Part shown: positions 1 to 11,939 of the stretch, one piece after another | How the letters are laid out: each line of letters begins with the position of its first letter | Position numbering within the stretch: the stretch's first letter is position 1 | Source: Paragonimus skrjabini miyazakii | Taxonomy: Eukaryota; Platyhelminthes; Trematoda; Plagiorchiida; Troglotrematidae | Direction of reading: 5' to 3' | DNA: 64,000 bases | Assembly: GCA_014338405.1 (NCBI GenBank) | Contig: JTDE01022195.1 | Location: forward strand, 82,803 to 146,802 | Position numbers and translations under genes: made by a program | Notes under the pieces: generated by a model | Seen by the model: only the letters and a program-made list of their open reading frames with translations | Told to the model about the DNA's origin: nothing | The model's database searches: none

Positions 1-239
1 CGAAGCATACTCCCAAGTGGTTAGTGCAAACAAGGAATCAACGCGGGTCAGTATGTCAAAACTCGAACAGAAATCCGGCGTCTTCGATCGCGAAACACTT
101 AATCGCAACAGGTCATGTGGTTGACCCCGTCATTTCGTTTATGGTCCTTAGTACGCAACCGCAACCCTCAAATGTTAGTGTTTCCGAAGCATTGTTAATC
201 CCGCGCACGCACCGGCCCTCTGTTGGCAAAAGGTGCTGA
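1..239 (+). mobile_element. Penelope-like element, C-terminal (GIY-YIG side) fragment
   Basis: An open frame runs in from the window edge (codons from position 3) and reads KHTPKWLVQ, then SSIAKHLIATGHVVDP at about 79-126, then VISFMVLS. This is the pattern seen at the C-terminal end of Penelope-like retroelement proteins, downstream of the GIY-YIG endonuclease. The frame then drifts away from the family and stops at 239. The reverse transcriptase part would lie before base 1. I read it as a dead fragment, and its tail differs from the two other Penelope tails in the window (21117-21289 and 33264-33575), so it probably belongs to another subfamily. Confidence 0.6.
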
Positions 240-529
240 CCCAATCAAGTTCGTTGCCGTGGCAGTGAAACCGTTGACAGAACTCTGACTGCACCCATGT
301 GAAATTCGTTCATTTCATTTTGTCGCCATACCCTAAACCTGTATAGCCGAATGTTTTGTGTAATCGACTGATGAGAATAAACGAAATGCTTGCATTTTGC
401 ATTGTATGTCTTCTTCCCGTCTTGTTGAACTGGACAAATGGAACTCAATATTTCAAGTGTTAGCTGAAATGACTATATGTCGTCAATAGAAACTAGATTT
501 ACTGCTTGACTGACAATAGAACGAACATC

Positions 530-608
530 TCAGTGGTGGCAAGGATATTGACGTGCCCTAGTGAAATTTGAGTATATTGCTTCTTTTCGAAACGGGCTGA
601 CTGAAAAT
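530..608 (+). repeat. SINE-1 3'-end scrap
   Basis: The stretch AGTGGTGGCAAGGATATTGAC, then GTGAAATTTGAGTATATTGC, then TTCTTTTCGAAACGGGCTGA matches the 3' half of the + strand SINE-1 copy at 60318-60592. The small hairpin normally found between these blocks is missing, so the copy has an internal deletion. No tRNA-like part is left. Confidence 0.5.
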
Positions 609-3429
609 GGGAATGTGACAGTTATGAGTAATGGTTAGTTTATGTCAAACCAACATCCTCAGCGTTTTCTGAGAAAAAGGACGTCAACACCTCTCAAAAG
701 TGGCGAACTCTGTCATAGATGACGCTGTTTGGCTGTTGTCTGGACGTGTTCCAATTGAAAATTTTGTTCTGTTTTGTTACTGCAACAAAGTGCACTGCGG
801 GGTTGTGAATAAACAATCTCAAGGTCGTTGTGATCGAATTTGAGTTGCCGAATAGCTAAATTAAATGTGGATCGGTGATACAAAATTCACTGCGATCAGG
901 TAGGTCAAGATAATCGGTGATTTTCAAATATTTCGGATGACCACCACAACACTTTAACTTATCGACGTCCCAGACCGGCTTGAAGTTGCCCATCATTTGC
1001 TGAAGCGAGAGTGAAGCTGTAGCGATGTATTTAATACGAGGGAACTACGAAATTGGGTGAAAGATTGCACAAACAGAGGAGAGCTGGCCGGCGCGCACAG
1101 ATTAGTGTTATGTTACAATGTCACTCTGTCCATTATGAGCAAAACGGGAAAGTGATATAACAATCAGTACACAAGGAACGTACAATAATGGTAATTATTA
1201 GGAAAACTGGGAAGCCCCAATTCAAAGCATTAACCAGATGACAGCAACGTTATGTTTGCAGCATTAGCGAATTATTCGTATGTAATCAATTTTAGTATCT
1301 ATATTTTATGTACCTGTATACTTTTTGTTTAACAGGAAACGGTTTAGTGTAGATTTTTGTATCGATGCATTTAGTTGGTACACCTTAGAATAATGGTGCA
1401 TGGTAGATCAGATGTACGTTTATATTTTCATTAAATACTTGTCTGATAACTCCATCTCGTCTAATCTCGACAATGGGTTAGGACTTTGCTATCGTGGTTT
1501 GATTGTGTTATTGATTTTTGTTACGTTGATCTTAAGGAAAAATTCACTTAACCAATCCTTTGACTTCCTGTGGGTTTCCTCATTCTACATGCCTCACAAT
1601 TGATTTGGTTTTCGTCCACTGTGATAATCATTCCTATACTCTTTTAAAATGAACCAACACTGAATAGTTGGCGCTATAATTGCGATTGTATTGATGCCGT
1701 TCGTGACACATGTTCCTTAGGTTTCATGACCCTGGTTACTGTTGTGGTAGTCGTCTAGGTTTGAACTGCTTGACAGTATCCAAGACACAGATGACTGCGT
1801 AAATTACACGAAAGTAAACAGGTGTTGGGTAAGTGCTGGAAAGTTAATTAGTTAGTTTTCATACCGTAACGAACAAACTGAACTCTTCATCATGTTATGA
1901 GTTAATCGATAACAGTCGATAGTCATCTGCTGTTGGTTTCGGTTTGCCTACGGGTGTTTTCACAGACTTATTCGACAACTCATTTACATGAGAGAGTGCA
2001 CCGATCTGTTGTTGAATTTGTGAACTGAAGACACACTGTTGGCTGAATAAATATGGCACATATATGTCAACATGTGTAGGACTGATCTTACTCATTATAA
2101 TCACTAGCGTAACGGGAAGCTGATGTATGCATAACAAACAATTTCTGCGGTTCTTAAATGCCTTTCCTTCGTCTGGGGTTCGGACAGCACTATACAATCA
2201 CATAAACAAACATTTCACTGTTCACCTAATTTTAAATAGATCGGGTACATATTACAGTCGAACCTCGATAGTAGTGTCTGATGCCACTCGACTCTGGCCA
2301 ATTGACGCTGTTGGAGTGGTAATCGAACCCAGCTTGTATCCCTCTTCCAGGTTGTGACCTCCTATTATGAAGATATAATAAACAGCCAAATGTTATAGTT
2401 TGTTGTACTCACGTTAAACAAAACGTGGGTTTAACTTTTGTACGTTTATAAGCATTATTTTTTTGTCTGCTCTGCGAAGTCACGCCCTATCTGAATTGAG
2501 TGATTCTACATACCTGCTTGCGATGAGAAGCCTTTCTGAAGAGTCCCTACTGCATGAATCTCGGATGACTTTGCTTGTGGATTCGATAATGAACGAACGG
2601 TCTTTTTTCCCTATTCTCTACCCCTCATTTCTTTTGGATTAGCCACACTGGCTAATTCGGTATCAAATTAGGGCCACATCATCAGTACTCGACAATGGAC
2701 ATCCATCTGGCTTATTTTTTGTTTGTCGCATTAGTGTCCGCTTACTACGGTAGCACGAATGATTAGGTGGTCGATCGAAGGGGGAGGGCATCATTCAGGC
2801 AAGCAAACTTAGCGGTGGAAGTGGTCCATTTTCAAGGGGGCCTCATGTGTAAAGCTTTAACGTTAAACGACTTCAGACTGTACTCACCAAGTTTGCCTAA
2901 CAGCTCTGGTAGGGACATTGATTGGCACACGCTTTACTGGTTTGTATGTCATGAAATTGGCGCTTATAGCGAGCTACCGTTACTGGATAGGTGGCACCGT
3001 TACTGAGATCCGGATTAATGAATGCGTACACTTTTAGTAGAGAATCTGATAAAATGTCATCACATAATAGATATCATCATATCTGACAAAGGTGACACCA
3101 AGGTCATATATTGTTAATTTATTCCCACTGGCCTTGAACCTGTCCAGAAGCTGCTGTGACTCCGGACGCCGCTCACCTAAACTGTGACGTACGGTATCTC
3201 TGAAAGAAGGAATGCTGGCAAACAGGATGAAAAACTGACAAAAAACACCTGAGTGGGAGAACTAGACATGGTTATGAATGCAGAGAAACCGCTGGCCGCG
3301 AAACATTGCTATCTCGGACAGCGTTTATAGCCAGCGATTTGAACGATTACGAGGGCCCCAACCGGGCAGATAACACCTACCCACCATTCAATGGAACAGT
3401 AAGTCTTGTTACATAAACACAGGCGTCCT
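609..3429. other. No gene seen
   Basis: Only short, unsupported open frames occur here. I see no spectrin-like exon, no retroelement motif and no tRNA. A stretch at 2767-3006 is open and ends in a helical-looking LLDRWHRY, but it has no convincing acceptor or donor. Confidence 0.5.
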
Positions 3430-3532
3430 CTGGCTTCGGTGACAGGCCAATCCGAATCCGAATTGTGACAGGCTACTCCGAATCGGAGGTCGCCAACCGG
3501 TCTCAGTATATAATGCCCGGTACGGTAAACGC

Positions 3533-4960
3533 TCATCTGACCTGCGGCGTACGTCGCACAACAACAGCAGGTTGTGCAACGTTGATCACTTGGCCAATTG
3601 ATCGCGGATTGCTGGCATCACGGAATACGCACCGGCGAACGACCGTATTGCTCACACGTTCATTCCACATAATGCGAGCTAACTGGCGGAGACAACGATG
3701 GTTAAACACAGCAAGTCTGTTGATATCTTCATTGCTAACAGGCCACGTTTCCGAACCATAGAGCAAAACAAAACGCATACAAACATTATATACTCTCCCT
3801 TCCGGCGCACTCGTGTCGATGCTATCCTAGCCGACATTTTATCAGCAATGTTACAAGCTGATGAGATAGGGTTACCCAAATAGGAAGAAGTGTCCACATT
3901 CTCAAACGAATTGCTTGTAACAAAGAAGGCGGGAGTGAGAACGTTTCAGTCTTGAAGCAGCACTTTGCACCTTGAAGGTGTGAAGCGCATTCCACACAAA
4001 CCACACTCACCTTGTTCAGCATGGTCTGTATGTCTTCGGCAGAGGGGCTAGGTAAGTCAGTGTCACCAGCATACTCAAGATCCGTCAACCTAGCTCCAAG
4101 AAAAAGCTCAACGCTAAACTCACTGGACTCCTGGAGCGCACTTTTTGGAATATCGTCCATGACAACAGTGAACAAGAAGGGGGAAATCGTCCTTAGGCCC
4201 AAAAAAGCACAACCATCGGCTGCCTGTCACAGTGTCGATTGTCTAAGATCCGTCGCAAGGTAAAATGTTATCAATGCACCCTCCAACGGACCGCAATCCT
4301 GCCTGTTCTCCATACATCTGAATTTCTGTGGGCTTAGTGACCCGATGTAATATAAGGTCAGTGGGTAACTCTGGCACAACAGACACCAAAATGTGTGGTT
4401 GTGACCCCGTTTAGTAAACTGAGGATTATTGTTGATAAGCCTCATGCAAGATGTATCTGTTCAGTTCCCCATACCGTCTGAAAGAGTCTTGTCAGTTCTG
4501 ATATTAACCCCTCTCTTCATTATTCTTGAAAAGAGAAGGATAAAGAAGATCTGGTGCAAGAGCCTTGTTACGCTTCAGGGCCACTTCTGCTTCCGATGGA
4601 GAGCCGTCTGGAACATAGTGACTGACCATTCAGGTCCCATCGTTTGCATTGTCTGGTTGAAGCCAGTCAAACGGTTCCTCAGCATGTTCAGCCCACTTAT
4701 TAACTCTGCGCGATTGGCTAATGACAAGTGAACCATCTTTCTCGCATATAGTCTCATTCACACCGATTCGACGGCCAGTAAAACCACGGACCAGGGATTA
4801 AAGTTTTCTGCTGCTGTCAGGAGAAAGGTGGTTCGATCAAGTGGTGTTCACAGTCTGTCCGCAAGCTTCCAATCAGCTTGCCTTTAGGTTCTCCTCATAA
4901 TCAGTAACAGGTGGAATCGACAGACGCTTGTTCGTGAGGTCTATCGACGCGACAGAAATC
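3533..4960 (-). pseudogene. LINE A reverse transcriptase and C-terminal domain, broken
   Basis: Around 4770-4560 the minus strand reads REDGSLVISQ and WAEHAEEPFDWLQPDNAND, the linker before the RT fingers in this family. At 4202-4020 it reads TISPFLFTVVMDDI and later LTDLEYAGDTDL, which is motif C with YADD changed to YAGD, losing the first catalytic aspartate. At 3897-3820 it reads SSYLGNPISSACNIADKMSARI. At 3778-3560 it reads RFVLLYGSETWPVSNEDINR and VFNHRCLRQLARIMWNERVS, the typical post-RT region. Four or more frame changes separate these pieces. Parts between 4450 and 4230 are barely recognisable. Confidence 0.75.
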
Positions 4961-5061
4961 CAGCTCTGTCGCAACTGCACGGCTCCTTTTGTATTTACCG
5001 TTACACAGCAAGTTTTCATAGCTGCTGCGATTTATTCCCAGTGATCGTTAGGTTCTCGTAA

Positions 5062-5995
5062 CTAATTTGAACTGAACAGTTTACTCGCCAGTGTTTTCTG
5101 GTAAGTTGTCTTGACAGTGTCCTCGCTCGGATGCCAGTTAGTTAGCTTGCATTTGCAAGTGTGTGATCTATAGGAAATTGACAAAACAAGACGGGCACGC
5201 ACAACAGCATGATCCGAGGCCGGGTGGTTGCTCCAACATGCACGACAGCCGTTAACAGAGCGACGCCTCCTGTAGCTGACTGCTATTTGATCGAGTTGTG
5301 TCCACGGCTGAGAAGCACATAGAGGTCTCCGTGTAACACAATGACTTTTCCTTTGTTGGAATACGATGCTCGAAATATAGAGACCCTGAGCTGCCCGCAG
5401 CTGCAATAGTCTTTCACCATTGTCAATGCGTTATACTCGGACACCAAACATTTCTCTCAGCCGCTCCTCTTTTAGAGAATGAAGACTGCTGAGCATTAAA
5501 ATCGGCGACTAATATGGCGAGGTTACATGGTTCATGAGATCGACGAATGTGTCGTAGAATGCATCTTTGGTAGCATCCGAGCAGTTACCCGGTGGAGCGT
5601 ACTCGGATATAATGGACATACAACGTTTTTCTGATTTGCCATGACAGACTTTTATTGACGCATTGAATCTGATAACGTATAAGCGACTGTGCACTGCGAT
5701 TCAAGCGAGCAAACATTCTGCTCTGGAACTCGGTGCGATTCTCAATTCAGCTTGACCACGGGATTCAGTTTCGACATCACCAGAAACCCTGAGAAAGAAG
5801 CGTTTGAATCGACAGTTATCTAGAGATTATCGCAAATGAATAACGATGCTAGAATTGTAGACTCGTGTATTCAATACACGGCACACATCACGCTCCACAC
5901 TTGAGAGTGTACTTGCTAGAGTAGCTTGTTGACCGATTTGTCGAATAGTACAGACACTGAGAACGCCAGTGTGTTAGTTTTTGGAAACAGTTGTC
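5062..5995 (-). pseudogene. LINE A endonuclease domain, broken
   Basis: Minus-strand pieces in different frames carry the family's landmarks in order: a remnant resembling VCTIRQIGQQ near 5950, then VDSNASFSLRVSGD near 5800, then EYAPPGNCSDATKDAFYDTF near 5600-5550, then FNAQ near 5510, then RRPLCASQPWTQLDQIAVSY near 5320-5270, then SDHAVVRA near 5215-5190. The last blocks are the conserved core of an AP-endonuclease-like (EEP) fold with the SDH catalytic triad motif. Such domains nick target DNA to prime reverse transcription. Several frameshifts and stops separate the pieces, so no active protein is possible. Confidence 0.7.
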
Positions 5996-7404
5996 ATTCT
6001 GGGGTACAGGGAGGATACAAAAATTGTGGATGAGAGTAAAAGAAGCTGACAGTTTATGATTACTGTCACTGTGGGGAAAACGATAACTTTGGATTCCTCC
6101 TGATTGTTTGTGTCGCGGAAAGAAGTTTACCTAAGAAACTCTACCGCGAGTTTGTTTCAAAAATCTTGAGCTGCGATACAGTAAGAGGTACGGTGTTCTT
6201 GATGAGCCCGTACCCGGGACCGTTGGCTAACGGTCTGAATTATTCGGAATTGAAAGTGTTGTCTAGACCAAGGGCACAGTAAATAGAACACTGATGTCTG
6301 ATTCTGATCACTGCTTAGTGCACTTGATGTATTCGAATCTACATCAGATTTCTGATTGATACCCGAAGGTCTTTGTGTCATGTAGGATAATACACCGGAG
6401 GTCACGGCCAACCGTCGGATGATCAGAGTGTTCTTTTGTTTTACGGTACTCTTTCTAACACCCTTCTTTCTCAATAGGTTGATCACGGTGCCACAGTTAT
6501 GGGAGCATTTCTGTCGTATAATCATAGGATCGTGCCATATATCCTATGCAATCAATAATGTAACGTACATACTAACTTTTTCCTCAACTGCTTTTCGTCT
6601 GACTGTCTTTCTTTTCCTTATGAAATGACAGTTTTACCTGGTAGGATCCAAGTCCTAGTGAGCAAGTCCTGCTAATTGATGCAATCACGTCAAGTTGGCA
6701 CAATAGGTCAATGAATATTGCAGATTGAAAAAGAATTACTTATGTAGGTGAAAGCAAAATTACAACTTCAATGGGGAATAGGAATCAAAAGATGAAGTAA
6801 ACAAGTATTTTTACCTGATGAGAAACATATCATAACGTGAAAATCAATGGACTTTGGATTGGACATACACCGTAGTCCAAGACCTCAAGAGTCTATTTGG
6901 CATGTAGTAGCTGGGATTGACTCATCGTCATGCGAGCTTACAAGGCAATTGGCAATACTTTGCAGCCATTAACCGTAGTAGTAAGTAATACTTACGTGAA
7001 CTTTTTGGGATTCGAACGGAGAATTACACCGATATCTGTCGAACATGATAAAGTTCCCGTTATTTTTCACATTCCATCGCTATAGACTAGTACGTCTAAT
7101 GATAACAGCGTTAGAAATAACCAGGCAATGATTGTCAGTCGATACCACTACGAATGAGAGAACGAAATCGAGTATCGGTATAAGATAATGGTAGGGCTAG
7201 CTGTCAACTTGTGATCTGCATTTTTAGTCCAAGCTTATCTTTCTAATAACGAAAACTGAGTGTGTGATGGCGAATATTTCTGCTTTACAAACTGTCTATT
7301 TAGAAGGCTTTGAGTGGAAAGTTACAAAAAATTAGTTTGACCGACCACGAGAATACTTTTGTGATCGCAAAGCAAGCCCCTAACTAGTACTGTTTTTGCA
7401 ATAG
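5996..7404. other. No gene seen
   Basis: A minus-strand open frame of 122 codons at 6157-6525 directly upstream (in LINE A's sense) of the endonuclease could be the remains of a LINE leader, but it shows no motif I know. Nothing else stands out. Confidence 0.4.
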
Positions 7405-7572
7405 GGTATGTATATGGTAGGAATCGAGCAGTGGTCAGCTATTTCTGACCCATATAGTGAGACAAAGCCTGATGACTACCCTTCATCGCCAAGTCACAAA
7501 TCATCCTATGCAGACCTGGATATTTGTCAGAACATTATACCACAGCACAACCAGAGGTTAGGCCAAAGAGAA
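7405..7572 (+). CDS. Candidate upstream exon of the spectrin-repeat gene
   Basis: A good acceptor (TGTTTTTGCAATAG) is followed by 56 open codons reading GMYMVGIEQWSAISDPYSET through SYADLDICQNIIPQ to RLGQRE, with a weak donor GAA|GTAATG at 7573. The exon has whole codons at both ends and so would join exon 10748-11305 in phase. The residue mix (acidic, Ser/Pro-rich) resembles the following exon. There is no domain signature, the donor is poor, and an alternative donor at 7557 would break the phase. I treat it as possible, not established. Confidence 0.3.
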
Positions 7573-9902
7573 GTAATGTTTACCCTAGTGAAACATGGTT
7601 ATCGTAAGAAATTCCGCAAAAGCTGTTATAATAAGATTTTCACTTACTGAAAAAGGTGGAACTGCACAGACGTTTCTCCGTACAAACTAGTGAAACCATG
7701 ATCGACTATAAGGATATTGAGGCTATTTTTCTATCCTGTTGTATCCTGAAGACCTCTTACTAACTGGGAGAACCATTAACTGCATATATAGAACTAACTG
7801 CTTATGCACCTGAAATATTCAACAAATCACACAAGAGCCCAAATTCGGTTTAAACGAACATCTAAGAAGGATCATGAGTTCATATAGAAATCAAACTGAA
7901 TATGAAATCCTGTTCAGCGATTCCGCAATCGCTGGCCTCTCGCCTGACACATGCTATTCAGTTATTCTGGAAGATGTCTAAACAGCTTGTTATGCTGGCT
8001 AGGGCTATGCAGGAGCGTTTGTTCACGGAGACCATTGAAATTACAAAATCCAAATGCACCGTCAGTGGACTTAATAACTGAACTTTCTGGCACGGGATAG
8101 TCTACGGTGGATCCATCACTTTGACTTGCACTGGTGGCTGGTTGGATCGACCTTGTAAAGGGATCAAAGAATTGTGGATAAAGGTTGCAATTATCTCTTG
8201 TTCTTCTTCTCTAGTTTAATTGACTCTGTAGGTCTTATATCTGTGTCTGTTTGTATCGAATCCATTAATGTTTTTCCTCCAGGTGAGCTCATTTTTCCAG
8301 TTAGTAGTAACGGGCACATAGTAATGATGATTGTACATTAAACCTGCTACTCGTTAACTTCAAACTTACATAATAACTCACATCTTACTCATCTCAAATA
8401 CCCTCAGATTTGAAAATAGTTCACTAGGTTTGAAGCAACTTGTGAGTCAGAAGAGAAACGTCACCAACAAACACAATTTCCGAGTGCAGATGAGTGTGTA
8501 CAAAACCTCTGAATTTTCACTCGGTCGTAATCATATTCAGATTGATCACATTGTCCATTTTGTTAACTCCAGTCGACAACCGTTTTCTCGGATTCACATG
8601 GTTGGTCTTATCTATCCTGTTGATAAAGATTGAAGTACTTGATTTTTCCTAGTTATCCAATTGCGAAAGCTGAGAACAAACGTTGCTTAAAATTTCTCAT
8701 CACATTGATAATCTTTTTCCCATCTATCTCTTCTCTTCTTACTCTCATCTTTATTCAGCCAGTGAACTTTTGATTACATGGAATTAAGTAGAACTCTTGT
8801 GATAACGCAGACTATCAGAAATGTTGATGATAGTGATAGAACAATTTCTAAACGATCACCGCAGTTATTTATTTCATTCTGGAAGTAACAAGCAAAAAAT
8901 CGTGTTGAAATGTTCATTTATAACCGACCATGATGTCGTGTGAATAATGTAGCAATTCGGTTGGCATTTCAATCGATCTTTGGTTCGATTATTTTCTATC
9001 TGTCCAATAAACAGTTTGTTTTTGGCAAATGTTTTGATGTCCCAAAGCTTGCTCATTGTGGAATTTGTCCCAAACACGAAGACAACACACATTTCACTAT
9101 TTTAAACAGTTTGATAGGTGTTGCTTCATCGTCAACCACATTGAATTTGATCAGACCCGTTTGGAACTGTGTCGCCTGATATACTTTGCTCCTCCTGGTT
9201 AACCAAACGAACTACATAGTTCGTTGTACAACAAAAAGAATGAAAACCAGCCGAGGATAAGAAATTTTATTATTTAAAACTTAATGTCATAAGAAGAGAT
9301 GTTGTGAACCAGTTACGTAATGTTGCTCTCTGGAATGTGCATCCGAAGGTAGGATAAATGAGCCAGTTTTACGTACTGGGATATTCACCGAGCTTTGCGT
9401 TTGGGTTGCAAACATTTCATCATCAAATGTCGTGACATCATCAGTGCGTAAGTGTTTCAGGGTGTATGTTTGAACGTTTAAACCCTTGTAATCCATAGGT
9501 CAGGCTCGGCGAACGTCTCAATACGTAAATCTTCAACCTGAGCTACGAAAAAAATCAACACTGTTCCTAACTATCAAAAATGCGGCGGTTGACTGGCTCT
9601 GTCACAGTGTCACTTGTGAATGATGAACGAATGAATACGGATTTCTTTTACATCGTGATGGCCGAATTCTGTGGTTTGGTTACGACCATGTTTTCGGTTA
9701 TAGAACGTTCGTGATAGGTATTTATTCAACACGTTGGTGGCTGTTCGGATTTCTTGGTGTAGTGTTTTTGTTGTGCAAAGTTTGATTACTTCACTGGGAA
9801 AATTTCAAATGGACTTTCACTTACACCTAAGAGACAGAGCAACATCAAAAGTTGTCACACCCACGTTCTTTCTCAATAAGTAATGCTTTAGTCTTTCAAA
9901 TT
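7573..9902. other. No gene seen; AT-rich intron or flank
   Basis: Short unsupported open frames only. I recognise no retroelement or RNA motif in this stretch. Confidence 0.45.
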
Positions 9903-10312
9903 GAACATCACTCACAATTGATCGCAGCTATCGTATTCCCATAGACTATCCAGTCGGCTCATCTCGAAAAAAAAAGCACTAGATTCGAGTTTCGCTCTCA
10001 TTAGAGCTCGTCAGTAGTGCATATCATCGCCACTGCCGGGACTTGAACCACGGACACGCTGGTCATGAGGCAACTGTGTTTACCACTACGCCATTGACCT
10101 CACGTTAGGCACGACCGAATTATCATATGTGAACGCTCAACCACTTTCGCTGGTGAGTAATGATAAGGTTGCCCGATCGCCTCGAGAGGAGACACAGTTA
10201 CTGTCTGTTAACTCTAATCGATGACCCCTCGACTAGGACTTCTCTCCAAGTTGAAATCACAGAAATCATTGATTTGTTGAGCGGTATTTGATTACTGATG
10301 AGTAGTAGGGGA
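9903..10312 (-). repeat. SINE-1 copy, near full length
   Basis: On the minus strand the element starts near 10312, has a tRNA-like core at about 10105-10030 (A-box-like TAGTGGTAAACAC, B-box-like GTGGTTCAAGTCC), then a 14-base hairpin GCTCTAATGAGAGC at 10007-9994, then GCGAAACTCGA, and ends near 9903 with CAATTGTGAGTGATGTTCAA. The same order occurs at 46826-47220 (full length), 29521-29835, 51838-52090 and 60318-60592. A tRNA-like Pol III promoter inside a dispersed repeat of about 400 bp is the mark of a SINE. About 200 bp precede the tRNA-like part, which is unusual because SINEs normally start with it. Confidence 0.75.
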
Positions 10313-10332
10313 TTTTGATTTTCATATAGATT

Positions 10333-10437
10333 GAGCATCACCCACAATTGATCGCAGCTGTCGCATTCCCGTAGACTATCCAGTCGGCTCATCTCGAAAA
10401 AAAAGCACTAGATTCGAGTTTCGCTCTCATTAGAGCT
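10333..10437 (-). repeat. SINE-1 3'-end partial copy, direct repeat of 9903-10008
   Basis: This 105-base block repeats the 3' end of the SINE-1 copy beside it with only a few changes (CACAATTGATCGCAGC, then GACTATCCAGTCGGCTCATC, then the hairpin). The two lie in the same orientation with about 20 bases between the full copy's 5' end and this block. It ends exactly at the 5' side of the hairpin. Either a second copy was truncated there or a tandem duplication left this remnant. Confidence 0.7.
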
Positions 10438-10747
10438 TCAGTTTTTGTTTATGTCTCTGACACATCAGTCGATAAGTTGAATCAGTGAATTGTTGATACC
10501 GTTCTGACCGCTTTTCAGTTATTGATCTGTGGGGCACAAACATTGTGAATGCGGATTTCAACACATATCGCATACAGTGCATATCGATACCGCCTTAAAT
10601 CCAATTCGATCTGTTACTGACTGCCCAATCAGTATTCATTGATTTCAGTTTTTGCGACGAACTGATTGTCTGATATCAGCACGTCTTTGTGTCTGTTGTA
10701 ATGTGACATTTGCTTAACCGACTAATTCTACTCTGTATCCTTTCTAG

Positions 10748-11305
10748 CTAAAACAGTTGGAAGTTATCAGTAGTCCCGAAAGCATTCCTCCTCCGTGGAT
10801 GACGAAGTTGCACAACACGAGGACATTCTGGCGTCAGTCATCAGAACGATCATGGAGCACTATTGGGACTCCAGATTCTGGACGGCATCCAGACGATGAA
10901 ATTCTACCCACACATGCTGAAGAAGATCTTAGTCTGAGTGTCGACCATCGAATTGATTCCGAACAGTCTTTATCCTCTGAGTGTATGCAATTGGGACACC
11001 CAGCAACACATAGCCGTTCCGTATCTTCAGAACACGTTTCACAGCCGCGCCGTATCTCCCTGCTTATAGAAATACTGTCCGAACTGAATGTTCTTGCGGA
11101 GCAAGTACTCACGCACCACTCGGAAGATGTGTTTGACGATTCCGAATCGTCCAACATGTTCGATTACCCTCTGGTTTCAGATCGATGTAAACAGATCTTA
11201 TCTAAACTAAGTATGTTATGCGAGGATGGTGAAGAAGAGGAATTACCTGACTCGGATTTACCCACCACCGAGACTAGACTTTATAGCTCGCGAGTTCCTG
11301 TAGTG
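10748..11305 (+). CDS. Spectrin-repeat protein, exon 1 visible (acidic Ser-rich segment)
   Basis: A strong acceptor (CTCTGTATCCTTTCTAG) opens 186 whole codons that end at a consensus donor (GTG|GTAAGT). The protein starts LKQLEVISSPESIPPPWMTK, is rich in Ser, Glu and Asp (an EEDLSLSVDHR stretch), then has two amphipathic helices, one at RISLLIEILSELNVLAEQVL and one at RCKQILSKLSMLCEDGEEEE. It looks like a linker between helical repeats of a large cytoskeletal protein. It enters and leaves in phase 0 and so splices without a shift to the exon at 28445 across a 17-kb intron holding many transposons. The minus strand carries a long shadow frame here. Coding status is well supported by splice sites, phase and composition; identity is not. 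Confidence 0.75.
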
Positions 11306-11939
11306 GTAAGTACGCATGCTTTTTTGGTTGGTCTTTTATTAAATGTTTCTAGAATTATGACAAGACTCTAACTTACGAACCTTGGTTTTTTTTTATAAAA
11401 CTATTCTTGTTACATCCGACGGTGATTTTAGACTCTCTGTGGTCAATCTGCCGAACAACGGGATGATATTTGAAACAGGATAAGGCTTCCAGGTTATACA
11501 AATAACTACTGTTGAAATTCATTAGCAGCTATCTAGCTCGCGATATCAGAGTCTTAACGACAAACACCTGCCATTCACAAGTTCGCGGATTCGAGTTCCG
11601 GTTATGACGATCTCGTTCGTTTCGGTTCGGGCGGCCTGAGGGTAGCCAGTCCACATGTGATCTACTCTTTTGTCACATGTCTGATGTTTACGAAGATAGC
11701 AATTGTGAAAAGGTTTTCATATAAACCATGATTTGGAAATCGGCAGAGTTATGGGAATATTCATTTGCAAGATATAACGAGTAATGCGTAAGAATAGTTA
11801 CTATGCCGTTTATGGGGATGTACGACAAACTGAGGTTTTTTGTAAAAACTGATGTGATTTAAGGCAAGTGAAAAAGTTTCATTCAGCCAGGTCAAGGGAC
11901 GCTTTTTGTTTTTACAGCATAGTTATAAAACGTCACGTC

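Larger units (their letters stand above)
3430..5995 (-). mobile_element. LINE A, endonuclease-reverse transcriptase retrotransposon, decayed
   Basis: Read on the minus strand from 5995 down to 3430, the order is AP-type endonuclease (5995-5062), linker and fingers (about 4960-4450), reverse transcriptase palm (4202-3822) and C-terminal tail (3897-3533). This is the usual order of the single-ORF endonuclease-RT LINEs abundant in trematodes (RTE/CR1-like). The frame is broken many times by stops and shifts, and neither a clean 5' end nor a 3' tail is visible, so this is an old, truncated copy. It is in antisense orientation to the spectrin-repeat gene. LINE B at 22939-25060 is a relative, with alignable fingers and linker but a different palm sequence. 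Confidence 0.75.

Noticed and set aside
2767..3006. Helical-looking + frame ending LLDRWHRY
   Set aside because: It lacks a usable acceptor and donor in a phase that would join the spectrin-repeat gene.
6157..6525. Minus-strand frame of 122 codons upstream of the LINE A endonuclease
   Set aside because: It could be a LINE leader, but no motif supports it.
9980..10010. Hammerhead ribozyme core in SINE-1 (CTAATGA ... GAAA)
   Set aside because: The order resembles CUGAUGA-stem-GAAA known from a schistosome SINE, but the essential G is A here, stem II would have a single pair, and no UH cleavage site follows stem III. The simple hairpin reading explains the sequence better.
11550..11660. tRNA-like B box GATTCGAGTTCC
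   Set aside because: Single copy, no cloverleaf, no clear A box.
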